DNA from: Toxorhynchites rutilus septentrionalis
Lineage: Eukaryota > Arthropoda > Insecta > Diptera > Culicidae
Direction: 5' to 3'
DNA length: 64,000 bases
Assembly (NCBI RefSeq): GCF_029784135.1
Contig: NC_073746.1
Location: 225,073,882 to 225,137,881 of the forward strand
This document shows, one piece after another, positions 18,842 to 29,698 of this stretch; within the stretch, counting starts at the first letter, position 1; the number at the start of each line of letters is the position of its first letter. A model generated the notes under the pieces. That model was given only the letters and a program-made list of their open reading frames with translations. It searched no databases and was not told the DNA's origin. The position numbers and the translations under genes were made by a program.

Positions 18842-19379
18842 GTGTGGAAAGCATATCGGTAGCGCTTATCATCCAGGGGGACAAAATCCATGATCATCAG
18901 ATATTCTGCCGTTAACTCCAAACCCACCACCTTCACCTGGAAGGTAGGAAACATCCGTCGCCCGGCTTTAGTGACTATCATTTCAGTGCCCTGTTCGTGA
19001 AATTTGTCCCATAAATGTTTCCCTTCGAGCATAACCATTACGGATGCCAGCGACGGGTGGTAAGGTTTTTCATCGGTAGCGTTGGATTTTCTGCTGCTGT
19101 TCGAAGATTTGCTGCCTCCTACACTCTCATTTGGACTAGTGTTCCCTATATTCGTAGCGCTGGATTTCAGTTTTCTAGAGGACTGATCACTGATCACTAG
19201 ATCACTTTCACCATCCCTGAGATTTTTATTGTTATTTAATATGTTGTTGTTGTTGTTGTTGTTATTGCTGACTAGATTATTATTATTACTGTGGAGACCG
19301 TCACTATCACAGTTAATGCTGAGCTGCTCAACTTGCTTCAGAGGGTTGTACTGACTTTTGTTGACAATTTGAAGACACG
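18842..19379 (-). CDS. org-1: T-box transcription factor, exon 2 (linker and T-box part 1)
   Basis: A 538-bp exon on the minus strand. The acceptor is TTCATTTCAG (AG at 19381-19380) and the donor AC|GTAAGT (GT at 18841-18840). Its two leading bases need one base from the exon before. It encodes a low-complexity linker with an Asn run from (AAC)n-type codons (19205-19300), a Ser-rich stretch, then the T-box start: [53 protein letters not shown]. The run [18 protein letters not shown] and the [14 protein letters not shown] form are typical of Tbx1/org-1 (muscle and visceral mesoderm regulator in flies). The open frame extends a little upstream into intron sequence, but that part has no link to the protein. 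Confidence 0.94.
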
Positions 19380-19618
19380 CTGAAATGAACAAAAGGCATA
19401 ATATATTTATAAATATTAAATTAATCAATCTAATTTACTCATAATGGATCTTGGATAATTGATCAGCTTCAACTATTATATCTCGTTATTGAATTTTCTT
19501 CGATACTCCCAAACGCTTCGTTAGTACTTGACATGAGTCTTCAGAAGGTAAATCCTTTAATTCTTTGTATACTTATGCTCTGCTCGAGAGCATTTTCGTC
19601 AATGAAATTTCTCGTGAT

Positions 19619-19799
19619 CTGCACGCGTATTCTAGAGCTTGCCACTCAGAACACATTCGAGGCGTGTCATTTGGCGTAGAAATATCAACTCTTTTATCGA
19701 AAATATAGAAATCACTCAATTCTAGTCAAAATCACGCAAGTAATGCTATGTTGAGACGACGAAGTTAATCTATAAACGTTAGTGCCATTGAAAAAGAAG
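19619..19799 (+). mobile_element. 5'-truncated tRNA-derived SINE fragment
   Basis: The body CGCGTATTCTAGAGCTTGCC, a later CACGCAAGTAATGCTATGTTG and the tail AAAAAGAAG match the SINE at 29451-29698 over ~180 bp. The tRNA-like head is missing. The surrounding 19382-20440 holds nothing else I recognise. Confidence 0.7.
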
Positions 19800-20264
19800 T
19801 TATAAAGAATAAAACTGGACAGACAGTTTTCACAAGCTTTTCTCTGAGTGATTTTTTCATCAGTAAAAATCATTCGCCATAGACACGAACAGGTAATAAT
19901 TTCGTGATAATATCAACTAGTCCTGATGGAACAGGACTACTTCTCGTGTTGGGATATTTTGGTCATTTTTGGTGAATCGAGCTTCAATCAGTACACCTAT
20001 TGACAGTAGAGGTCAGAATTTATTGTTCGGTATTAAAAAACCCTGAAATTGGGCGCAACTCCTAATAAATTACCCCTTTTCAGTCCCACCAAATGCACAG
20101 CTGGTCCTTAGCTAAGGTTAGGGCCACTGGCTTGAATTTTCGCCTTTATCAAAGAATTATCGTAAAATGCATCCACTTTGTTCTGAAGTAATGATACAAT
20201 TTTTACAGTCTGATTTGCTAAAACTTACTTATAATTGACGACTCTGTCATTGGACACTATTTTT

Positions 20265-20440
20265 GTCGTAGAACTACGTCGAAAAATGTAATGGGACCAA
20301 ATCTGAAAACAGGTCACGTTTTTTGAAATAATGTTAACGTTAATAACTTTTTTGTTGATTCACATACCAATCGAATAAGAAATTCTTTAAGATTTGTTTG
20401 CTATGATACTGCAACTGATGAATCGGTGAAGTACAATATA
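20265..20440. repeat. Dispersed repeat (GTAGAACTAC family), copy 1
   Basis: GTCGTAGAACTACGTC and the following AAAACAGGTCACGTTTTT, then GTTAACGTTAATAAC, recur at 56725-56890, and a short end (GTAGTTCTACGTC) recurs inverted at 58812-58824. This suggests a MITE-like family; exact ends are not resolved. Confidence 0.55.
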
Positions 20441-20549
20441 TAAGGTAAATGATGTTGGTTTGTCCAGTCGAAAATGTGATCTTGGTTTGTCCACTTTTTG
20501 AATGCTCTAGTTCAGCACACCTGTGTCAAATCAGATATTCAATTGTTTC

Positions 20550-21205
20550 TTCTTCTTGAATGGTGTTTCTTCTCTGCTAGCGATAAACCGGACGAATTCC
20601 TATGAGTACACAGCTGCCGGTGGAGTTCTTGCACTGCACAACCGACCCGAACGGTAATAAAATCACTCAGAAATATTTATTGGGTTAACTAACAAGTTTA
20701 TTGTACAAACGAAACTTTATTATAATTTCGGACAGAGCGTAGAACTCGCGTCTGTCTCGTTCATTGGCTGACGGGGTAACTAATTTGCTCGGAATGTCGA
20801 GCGATACTTCTCCTGATATGAGAGCGATTATGGTTGTGTGATAAAGATGATAAAGATTAGTGAGAATGAAACGTTGTAGCCTAATCTCTTAAAGTCTACA
20901 CTAAGGTATCAGGTATCAGTGCTATAAAGCGCTTACACCGAGCCCGAACAAATGACGTTAACGTTCCCTGTGTAACTTTTGCCATCTCAACGTATGCATT
21001 AACTAGCGTCATTTATTAATACTTAGTTGAGATTTCTTAAGCCAAACAACACGCCTTGAATGTATTCCGAGGGGCTCTAGAATACGCGTGACCATAGTGC
21101 AAGTCGAAGAAAATTTCTTTGAAGATAAATTCCCCGGCCAGAACCGGAATCGAACCCGAATACCCGGCATGATAATATGAGACGCTAACCACTCGGCCAC
21201 TGGTG
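20550..21205 (-). mobile_element. tRNA-derived SINE (minus), itself interrupted by a solo LTR
   Basis: Reading on the minus strand from 21205: a tRNA-like head with box A TGGCCGAGTGGTTA and a canonical box B GGGTTCGATTCC, then a body with ACGCGTATTCTAGAGC, ending in a tail of AAG units at 20560-20550. It is flanked by near-identical 10-bp duplications, CAATTGTTTC (20540-20549) and CAAATGTTTC (21206-21215). The homologous empty site near 27.6 kb has a single copy of this word. The head is a SINE promoter rather than a functional tRNA gene. A 387-bp LTR interrupts it at 20564-20950. Confidence 0.82.
20564..20950 (-). mobile_element. Solo LTR, copia-like form, nested in the SINE
   Basis: 387 bp starting TGTT and ending AACA, with 5-bp flanks AATGG (20559-20563) and AATGA (20951-20955), one mismatch. 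It sits exactly where the sibling SINE at 29451-29698 runs on without a break. Several AATAAA words on the minus strand (around 20675-20725) favour that orientation. TGTT...AACA ends and a 5-bp duplication are typical of Ty1/copia and some Bel/Pao LTRs. No internal coding part remains. Confidence 0.6.
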
Positions 21206-21261
21206 CAAATGTTTCAAAACATATAAATAAAATTGTATTTTTCATTATTTACAGTAGTTTC

Positions 21262-22090
21262 ATTGGATACTAACTGCCCGACAAACTTCGTCTCGCGTCT
21301 CGTATTTTTCGTTATCACATTCACGTACTAAGCGCACGTTCATGATTCCAATCGCAGAACTGTTCATTGATTGATCTTCTCATGTACCCTTTTAATTTAC
21401 CTTTAGTATAAAATTCCTAGTACTTCTACCAAAACTCGTCGCTATTCACAGACACAAATCTTGTTCAAGGTTTATAACCACTTGCATTACATGGAATACA
21501 TGTTTGATACAGAAAATAGGATAGAATAAAGACAGCCCTGAATTGAAAAATTCCTTTCTCGAGTTTTGCTCTTGCCAACACATTCGACGATCCATTTTAC
21601 GTTTTATCACATTAAAATCCATTTGCACTTTCGAACAAAGATCAATTTCATTAGCGCAAACATCAAATGAACTAAGAACGCTTGTAGGTGTGTCGAAACA
21701 CCATAGAAAGATTTATTGTTCCCTAAAACCTTCATATACAAATTGTGGTTCATTTTGCTTGATTAGTTCTCGTGTCATGCAATGATCCCCCTCCACATGC
21801 CAAAATTTGGTTCCGTTTGCTTGATTGATTCTCGAGTAATGCAAACCCCTCTTGGGGATGGGGTGTCACACCATCATAAACATTTATTGTCCCCCTAAAA
21901 CCTCCATAATATACCAAAGTCGTATGGCAGCCCCCCTTAGAGGGGTGGGAGGAGTGTTGAACCACCATAGAAACGTTAATCGATCCCTAAAACCTCTATA
22001 TGCCAGGTATAATTCTATTTGCTTGGTTAGTTCTCGAGTAATTCAGAAATCTGTGTTTCATTTGTATGGCCGTATTTTCGTCGATTTTCG
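21262..22090. repeat. Dispersed mosquito-type repeat with internal tandem units, copy 1
   Basis: Begins near CTGCCCGACAAACTTCGTC, then TAGTACTTCTACCAAAACTC, TTACATGGAATACATG, and three or so degenerate ~140-bp units around CCTAAAACCTCCATAT, TTGCTTGATTAGTTCTCGAG and GCAGCCCCCCTTAGAG. The same order recurs at 49563-50070 and in part at 61985-62500. It looks like a non-autonomous transposon family; the class is unresolved. Confidence 0.7.
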
Positions 22091-22760
22091 GCCAGAATTT
22101 TTTTTTTCGAGATGACATCAGACCTCTTGCATTTTAAAGTTATTTGGCATCGAAAACAAAATTTCGATTTTCCAAATTTCATTTACTACCCCCTTGGAGA
22201 TGACACCAGAACTCATGCATTTTTAAGTTATTTGGCATCGAAAACAAAATTTCGTTTTTCCAAATTTCCTTTCCTCTTGGAAGATTTTCTAGGATCAAAA
22301 ATCAAAACTTTGAGCTCTTTGAGGCCCCCTAAATCATGTCCAATTGAGCTGAAACATTGCACAGGTCATTTTTTGGGCCAATAAACAAAATGTACATGAT
22401 CGGTTTTTGAAATTTGAAATGACCATTTTTGCTGCTACCCTGATGTATATATTAGGGTGCCAATGAAAATGGTCATCTCGAATTTCGAAAAGTTATCACA
22501 TAAAAAAAGGTTCACCACCTCGAAAAAACACCCTAAGACGAAATTCAGCTCATTCGGACTTAAGAGAGAGTGGGGCAAAGCGGTCAACGTTTTAGTTTTT
22601 TTCGAAAATCGAGAAATCACTCAAGGAAATCGGGGTTTTCGAAAAAAAAATCGATGTCAAATGTCTCAAAACTGCATGAAACGTCGAGAACTAGTGTCAT
22701 CTCGAAAACTGTAAATCTCGATGTGTTATGCAATTTCAAGACCATCAATTTTTTTTTATT
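22091..22760. repeat. AT-rich dispersed repeat sequence
   Basis: Contains an imperfect internal duplication (TTATTTGGCATCGAAAACAA at ~22138 and ~22228) and a segment starting near 22452 (GGGTGCCAATGAAAATGG ... CACCACCTCGAAAAAACACC) with a diverged relative at 37780-38260. No gene is visible. Confidence 0.5.
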
Positions 22761-23466
22761 AGTATTTTTACAAACAAGACTAGCTCATTGGCTTTAATTT
22801 GGTATGTCGATCATCGATCAGAGTAATTTTTGATACTCTAGCACAAATAACGAAATTTGAATTTTTCACTGTTGTTAATTAAAAGTAAGTAACTGAATAT
22901 AATTCATGGAAGTATAAAGAGCTATAAAATAATATAAAAACGTATTAATCGATTGTGGTTTCATTGGAGTAAGAATCAGAACATAGCATAACTGCATGCT
23001 AGAAACACAAACAGCGTGTTTTTCGGGTCTTTTATCGAAGAGAAGAATGTATAACGACCGTCTAGATAATTACCAGATGATAAAGGTTCTGGAATATAAT
23101 GTTTGCATATTTCTAATATTCTTTATCTCTGTATTCATGGGAAACTGAGGTATAATGCCTTTTTTAGATGGGGCATAAAAATGATATAACAGGATTTCTA
23201 GGAACTTCTTTTTCTTTTTATTGTTTTCTCGTCCATATTGTCCATTATAAAAAAATATCCCCGAAACTGTAACTGCTAAAAATTGCCATAAGCCACCGAT
23301 TAGTTTATAGTTTACTGTTTAAAATTCTTCCACAAGTGAAATTCTTTCACAAGTGTGTATATGTATGACCATTATATTTAGCGAATAACCATACGAAAGT
23401 CAAACATTTATATTTTGTTTTTGAACGTGTGAATCTAACGACGAATATATAATCGAATAGTTAATA
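22761..23466. other. Intronic sequence, nothing recognised
   Basis: AT-rich sequence with no ORF, RNA gene, terminal repeat or tandem repeat that I can support. Confidence 0.5.
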
Positions 23467-23906
23467 CAGGGAAACTTCGATATAACGTACCCTCGTTAGA
23501 ACGTACCCTCGATATAACGTACATTTTTCCTCGATATAACGTACACATTTCCGAAGTGTAAAGGAAAAATTTTTTCAAGTTTTTTTTTTCTGATAGAACA
23601 ATAAATTATCTGGATTGTGGTGCTAAAACAAGTATTGTACCTTCAATCAATCCCGAAATACAGCTGGTTTTATGATTCCGGATTCTAAATGAATCAAGCT
23701 TTAATCAACAGTACGAAGGGAAACATCATGAGAAAGGCTGGGTTCGTCTTCTGATTGAAGCTATTCATTAACTGTACTAAAACAGCAACACAATAATGTA
23801 TTATAGACTACGTTTGTGAGTACTTTATTATGCTTCGATATAACGTACAATTCGATACAACGTACACTTTTGAAAGTGAAATGTACGTTATATCGAAGTT
23901 TACCTG
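23467..23906. mobile_element. pogo/Tigger-like MITE (440 bp)
   Basis: Left end CAGGGAAACTTCGATATAAC and right end (reverse complement) CAGGTAAACTTCGATATAAC: 24-bp terminal inverted repeats with one mismatch, flanked by TA on both sides (23465-23466, 23907-23908). Further ATATAACGTAC words lie inside both ends. There is no transposase. CAG ends and a TA duplication are the pogo/Tigger pattern. Partial relatives lie at 26949-27161 and 31107-31165. Confidence 0.88.
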
Positions 23907-23908
23907 TA

Positions 23909-25266
23909 TATGGATCCGTTCAATCTAGTTACAAAAGGGACTGAAATCGAATAAGAATAGTCCGGTAATGATCTTGTGCATTATATACAATAAATATTCC
24001 ACGCCACTAACATTAATTTATACATTTCATTCAACAATATTTCAAAATATGAAAAAAAGCACTTGTCCAAAAAAGTTACTCCTATACTCGCGTCGGTGTG
24101 TGAGACTGAAAGTGTTAAAAAAGTGGCACACGTTTCTTTGTACCAACACATGCGATACGCTAAACGATGAAGAACGACAAATAACGAAGCTAGATAGAAT
24201 GGTAAGGTCGTTGTTTTGATATTCTCTGAGAAATGAACGAATTATTGATTTCTCGGTCTGATAGACCAATGTACGAGTATGGGAGTGTTAAAATGCTCAG
24301 GAAAAGGCAATATTCGGAAGAAAGCCTAAATCATGAATGGGTGAATATGATGACAGTGAACTCAAGCAATGAAAAATGCAACATCTACTTGAAAATTCGG
24401 ATTTTTTTTTCAATCAAAACTGATGAATTCTAAATACGATTATTTCAGCGGTGGACAAACCATGATCATAATTTCTCTTAAATAAAATAGAAATATAAAA
24501 GCATGAGGCTATTCTTTAATTTTGTTTTGATTTTCACATGAAGGTATACTATTCGAGTAACGATCTGAAAAATCATATACAAGCTTTTTCCTAGAGCTAT
24601 AGTGCAAGTGCAAGTAAAATACAAGTCAAAAATGATTGTTTCAAAGATTTAGATGTCGTGACTTCACTCGCCTATGTCTGCTATATCTGTCGGTCTGGAA
24701 GCAGTTTCGCTCAGACACGTGTTGGAAACTCGAGATAGCCGCTGTATGCAGTCTATTTATGTGTTTTTTAAAGGTCTATTAAAGTAAGGCGAGAAGCTAA
24801 TTCACTTCAATACTAAATTGTTGGGCTGACATCAATATTTGTACAGTCAGCATAACAAGAAAACTAATTTCTGACAAAAGCAAAAGTTAAATTTTATAGT
24901 ATACTTTCCAAAAATTACTACATTGGAAGAAATCACCTGTCATATAAGTGTTACTGATGTCAACCATATAACATTCATCTGGTCGATTTCTCTCAACAGT
25001 TCCTTCATTCTTGTATCCTCAAATGTGTGGCATGAGTAAAAATCGAAAAAAAATCATATCCAACTAATTATCACAGAACTCATAACTCACATTCATTATA
25101 TAGGCATCCTTAATGACATCGCAACAATTTAATTAGAATCGTACAAATGAACCTAATTGTACACCACTGACACAAAGTCACTCTCAAATTCACGAGCTGC
25201 GCCTGACTGGTGAAGAAACGAGATTTATTTCTTGTTAATTTTAAATTATAGCCGTTTCATTTGCGT
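23909..25266. other. Intronic sequence, nothing recognised
   Basis: AT-rich. The only repeat is a short piece (GGTGGACAAACCATGATCA, ~24452) of the family at 27550-27700. No gene is supported. Confidence 0.5.
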
Positions 25267-26280
25267 GTGACACTCGACATAAATTGAGCCGAACTAATTG
25301 TTCAATGTTGTCCTTTCATACCTCCTCTTAGACTGCCGGTGTGCAGTTTTCTTTTCCACTCGAGTGCAATTTTCATTCACAGTTTTCCTGTTTTTGACTT
25401 TGATGGAAGTCTGCGCGCGATTCAGAGTGACTTATGTGCTATCTTCAGGCGCTCGTGTCTTGCGCGTCGGCATGTTCGACATGGCTGGGCTCGTAAAATT
25501 AACTCGATCGTAAATTTAGAGCGTAATTTTTTATCTGAATTCTCTCGATCTGAGTGAAACTTGTTGACAGGCTTATACGTCAAGTTTGACGTGGAATTGG
25601 TGCATTTTCCCTTGGTCCTTGATAGCTAACGCCCAGCATGGTTCTAGCACTGCGCAGCTGGAATTCGTGTTTCCTCAACATTTTATTTTTTCCATATGTT
25701 CGCAACAATTGTCAGTCCCACATTGGACTGCAAACGTTCCTTGAATCATTCGAGTGTCGCGGTTTATTTTTCATTTTTACCCTGTCCCATTTTGATAAAT
25801 TACCGGCGGCAAGACAAGAACTAATTCGACAAAATTGTTCTCATTCCATGGGACTTTTCTTGTACTGCCATGGTACAGAGAACAAAAGAGGAACGGAAAA
25901 TCCACTCTCGGCGAAAAGTCAAACACGCTGTCACCGGCGCAGACGGGAAGCTTCTCTCAGAGGCCGAATTTGTCTCGCTATTGAAGCGTCATATATTGCT
26001 CCTACTATCCGACTGTCAAACAATTAATTTATCTTCATTTGTAGCAAGTGTCCCGAATGTATGTATGAGCGACGGCGTAGGTTAATCTCACGGTAAAAAG
26101 TGGCGAAGTGGTGGGAGCCGCTAATGTACTAATGATTTGATAAATCATTTCGTGTTCGTGAGAGTTCGAATTGATCAACTGTTGACACATAGATGGTTTC
26201 TTTTGGTTACGCATAGAATAGAGGCGAATGAACTGCAAAGTTTAAAGCCTCTCTAAAATAAAGAACGGGACGGAACGCAT
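25267..26280. other. GC-richer island, unassigned
   Basis: Visibly richer in GC than its flanks. It holds overlapping plus-strand frames at 25638-26027 and 25870-26085, neither with a family motif I recognise. The segment could be a fragment of a retroelement or a regulatory/exonic block; I cannot choose. Confidence 0.3.
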
Positions 26281-26948
26281 AGAAGGTACAACTGAGTGTA
26301 GAGAAGCAACATTTTTGTAAAAGTATTTGCTTAATAAAATTAGTTTAAAAAAAACTTGAGATGAAAACAATCTCATATTGTTTCATGTGAGTATTTTATT
26401 GTTATAATCTGATTAATTAACTTACTTATTTTTACTTATTTTACTGTTATTTTTTTAATTATTTTACAGTTATTTGATTGATGATATAAACCTTACCCTA
26501 TTGTTCAGAGGTGAATTTAGACGATGGGAAGTTTCATTTTTGCAAGCCGACACGCAAACTCAACATAACCCAACTACTTGGACCACTGGTGCCACTATAA
26601 AAAGCAATAAAGCTGTACGAAAATTTCATTTCCCACGAAATAGTACCGTTATGTCGCGGAATGTGTTTTGGAGCTTGCGTCAGACAAAATTGCAATGGCT
26701 TTCTAAGAGCACATCAATGTGTTTTGCCGTTATTCATAGTTACACTAAATTAAACGGTTATTTGAGACTGTAAGAAGTATTTTTGTTCGATCACAGTTAA
26801 TTTGAAAGCTGATTTTTTTTCGTAGAAGAGGCAAATTCAGCTTAACTTTGAATATCTACACTCAGTTTCAATGTTCTTCATTTCGATTGCGTACTGACAG
26901 AACAAAATGTAAAGTGGTATGGAGTGCGGCTACATCCAATTCTCAATA
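26281..26948. other. Intronic sequence, nothing recognised
   Basis: AT-rich. A 99-codon frame at 26474-26773 has no recognisable domain and is treated as chance. Confidence 0.45.
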
Positions 26949-27161
26949 CAGGGGTACTTCGATATAACGTACATTCCACTTTTAAAATTGTTGGTTTTAT
27001 CGAAGCATAATAAAAAACTCAGGATTATAATTTATATTACTTTATTGTGTTGCTGTTTGGTAATGTTACTGAATAATGATGAAAAATTTAGACTAGAAAA
27101 TGAAACTTTCTCATAATGCTTCCTTTTATACTGTTGATTAAAGCTTGATTCATTTGGAATT
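26949..27161. mobile_element. Truncated pogo/Tigger-like MITE copy
   Basis: Starts after TA with CAGGGGTACTTCGATATAAC. It then follows the reversed sequence of the element at 23467-23906 (TCGAAGCATAATAAA, TGTGTTGCTGTTT, CTGTTGATTAAAGCTTGATTC) to about 27161, where the other half is lost. Confidence 0.75.
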
Positions 27162-27549
27162 CACCTCAACACACACAACACAGAGAAACATTATTTCTGC
27201 TATGCGTGATGACACCATCAACAAACTGTAGAGCATCAAGCGGTTGCCATAGAAATCATGTGGACAAAACAACGTTATTGAATTGGACAACTCATGATCA
27301 GAATTGAGTTCATCAAAATGCGTTAATTTAAAGGTTGAGCTGTGTAAATCTGATACAAATGGTGTGCAAGCATGTTTACAATATTTGTAAGTGTTATAAT
27401 CCAGAAAAGGACTGAATACGTACCAAATAATCATCTGGTGATTGATTAAAAGTTAGCTCAAATGAGGGGCGCATTGATACCAATAGACGGTGGATTTTAT
27501 AATCCTTTAAAACATGTAAATCCGTAAAAATAGACTATAAAACTAATAT

Positions 27550-27700
27550 AAAACATGAAAAAGACAATTTTATTTATATGTTTTGAAACATTCGAGTACC
27601 TGATTTGACACAGTTGTGCTGAATTAGAGCTTTCAAAAAAGTGGACAAACCATGATCATATTTTCAACTGGACAAACCAAAATCATTTACCTTACATATA
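27550..27700 (-). repeat. Dispersed repeat, uninterrupted copy
   Basis: A reverse-orientation copy of the repeat at 20445-21260, without the SINE: GTTTCAAAACATATAAATA joins directly to the CAAATCAG side. 27162-27549 to its left shows nothing I recognise. Confidence 0.8.
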
Positions 27701-27901
27701 ACCCCTATTGTTTCAATTGGTATGAGACTTGATTCATCTGTAACAATTGTTTGTTGTTGGTCATTTAAATGAACTGTATAAAAAGGATTTTGCACCAATA
27801 AAATATAACAATTTTTAGATTCTATATGAAATTTACGTTCTATCCATTTCTTGCGATCTACACCTTCATATAGCAAATTGCATATAATATCTTCAAAAAT
27901 A

Positions 27902-28193
27902 CAGTAGAATCCCGATTATCCGCGGAATAGTTTGGCTAGCTAACCGCGAATAACTAAAATCGCGGATAACGCAATAAAACACTAAAAATGAGATCCAAAC
28001 ACGAAAAAAAGATATCATTAAACAATCCATCTAGAAGGTCCTGTACACCAGTGATCAGATAATGTGAAAGTCATGACCAAGACAAAAGTGCATGAGCCTT
28101 TCACTCATTGACAAATTCCGGGAAGGCCTGTGGATTTACTACGGACCTATGGAACCGCGGATCGTCCGCTCGCGGATAATCGGGGTTACACTA
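27902..28193. mobile_element. pogo/Tigger-like MITE (292 bp)
   Basis: Left end CAGTAGAATCCCGATTATCC, right end (reverse complement) TAGTGTAACCCCGATTATCC, TA on both flanks. The ends are rich in CGCGGATAA words. Inside, GTACACCAG and TAATGTGAAAGTCATGACC recur in reverse at 54120-54175, linking it to the copy at 54021-54350. There is no coding capacity. Confidence 0.85.
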
Positions 28194-28390
28194 TAGTAAA
28201 TAATTGCTGTTCTAATTAGGCAAAAAAAGAAAACACAACTCATGTTCTTGTCTCAACTATGAATTTTTATTTGTTGTTACCGAAAACTAGAATTAATTTC
28301 TAGTTTAATGATACCCGATACGTCAAGATCCGCTAAAAAACCGATGTGCTATACATTATCTTATCCCAGAAGTCGGGGAGGTTGTCAGCA

Positions 28391-28844
28391 ATGTTGCCAC
28401 ACGTACAGATTTATCTGGAAAGGTACATATTTTTCGGTTATTTATGGTACAGATTCTGTACGGTACAGATTACAGATATTCGTCAAAAAGTACAGATTGG
28501 TACAGATTTTTCCGCGTGTGAAATTTCTCTCTTTTTGTCATTATTGTTACTTGAAATCTCTCATCACATTCACCTGAGGATAAATTTCATTACGGAAAAA
28601 TAAATTCATAATAAAAATTGCACCCCGGTGGTTAATACGTAAGTATTTGTAGAAAGTAAATGTAGACATAAAGTTAGTGAGTGAATATAATATTTTGTAG
28701 TAAATAAATGAGTATTTTTTCATGCTTCATGATTTTTCTCTACAATGAATATTGTCGATGGCACAGATTTTTTGAAGAAAAAGAACAGATGAGAAAGATT
28801 TTTTCCCTTCTGATACAGATAAAAATGTGGCAACACGATCAAAA
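28391..28844. mobile_element. MITE with TGTTGCCACA ends
   Basis: ATGTTGCCACACGTACAGAT on the left and, inverted on the right, TGTTGCCACATTTTTATCTG: imperfect terminal inverted repeats about 450 bp apart. The left arm contains several GTACAGATT words. A left-end relative lies at 35912-36022. The superfamily is not clear. Confidence 0.65.
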
Positions 28845-28902
28845 TTTAATCAAACAAGAATGCGTGTAAGATGATTGAATTTTTCAATTGAAAAATATTC
28901 AA

Positions 28903-29064
28903 CTAAGCCTCCGGTTGACCGAATCCGAATTGCCGGGCCATTCGTTTTACTCCTGCCATCAGATATTGAACAGCCTTCTCGTCCATTTTGTCCACCACAT
29001 AACGCCATATTCCATTGAACAGATTCTCGCTTTCAACAGTGTTTTGGACCTCCTTAAGCTGAAA
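28903..29064 (-). pseudogene. Tc1/mariner-type transposase, C-terminal remnant
   Basis: The minus-strand frame from about 29064 to TAG at 28905-28903 reads LFNGIWRYVVDKMDEKAV, QYLMAGVKRMARQF, then stop. The spacing of a Trp-containing helix followed by VQ-LM-G-K-R resembles the C-terminus of mosquito Tc1-like transposases as I remember them. The DDE catalytic part is not seen upstream, and another frame overlaps with stops. Fossil; low-to-moderate certainty. Confidence 0.45.
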
Positions 29065-29450
29065 GCGGACACGGTTTTCTGAAGAGCCTCGAATGATAAT
29101 GAATTGTTTTTGTCAAGACAGTTGGAGAAGGAGCTTGGATTGAAGTTGTCCACATTGGCCCTTTTCAGAGCTAGAGCCGAATGAACTATCAGAGTTCAAA
29201 GTCTCTATAATTCAATATCAGCCAGTCAGTCATATATTTTTTAGCAAATTTCGAAAAGTTCCACATGCTTAAAAAGTCACCTCTTTCCCTCCGGTTGCAG
29301 TGTAAACATTTGCTCAGGAAGACACTTAAATCTGCCTTGACGTAGGTTTCGTCGTCCGTGGTATCTTCGTGTACAGTCTTCAGGATCCATTTTGGTCATC
29401 TTGTATCGTTCATCGTCGTGATTTGTAGTCGCTACCTTCTAATAATGTTA

Positions 29451-29698
29451 TGCTCCCGTGGCCGAGTGGTTAGCGTCACACCTAGCATACCGGGGGTTTG
29501 AGTGCGATTCCTGTTCTGGTCAGAACTCCGACTTGCACTGTGTTCACGTGTATTCTAGAACTTGTCACTCAGAATGCATTCGAGGAGTGTTATTCGGCAT
29601 AGAAATCTCAACTAATTACTAATAAAAATTACGCAAGTAATACTACGTTGAGACGGCGATGTTCTCTAGGTACATTAATGCCTTTTAAGAAGAAGATC
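29451..29698 (+). mobile_element. tRNA-derived SINE, full-length copy
   Basis: The head TGCTCCCGTGGCCGAGTGG contains box A; box B is degenerate (GAGTGCGATTCC). The body has ACGTGTATTCTAGAACTTG and ACGCAAGTAATACTACG; the tail ends AAGAAGAAG. Similar words flank it (TTCTAATAATGTTA, TTTTAATAATAATT), a likely diverged target duplication. It is the same family as the copies at 19619 and 20550. Confidence 0.8.

Larger units (their letters stand above)
20445..21260 (+). repeat. Older dispersed repeat, split by a SINE
   Basis: 20445-20549 plus 21206-21260 together match, in reverse orientation, the continuous copy at 27550-27700 (GGTAAATGAT, GGTTTGTCCA twice, GTGTCAAATCAG, then GTTTCAAAACATATAAATA). 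A fragment also lies at 24450-24475. The uninterrupted copy serves as the empty site for the SINE insertion between the two parts. Confidence 0.8.

Noticed and set aside
21125..21205. tRNA-like sequence with good A and B boxes on the minus strand
   Set aside because: It is the head of a SINE with target-site duplications and AAG tail, and sibling copies share its body; not a functional tRNA gene.
20445..27700. The inverted repeats at 20445 and 27700 as termini of one 7-kb transposon
   Set aside because: The two copies are better explained as separate insertions of one family: a third fragment lies at 24.45 kb, and the interval holds unrelated MITEs and no transposase.
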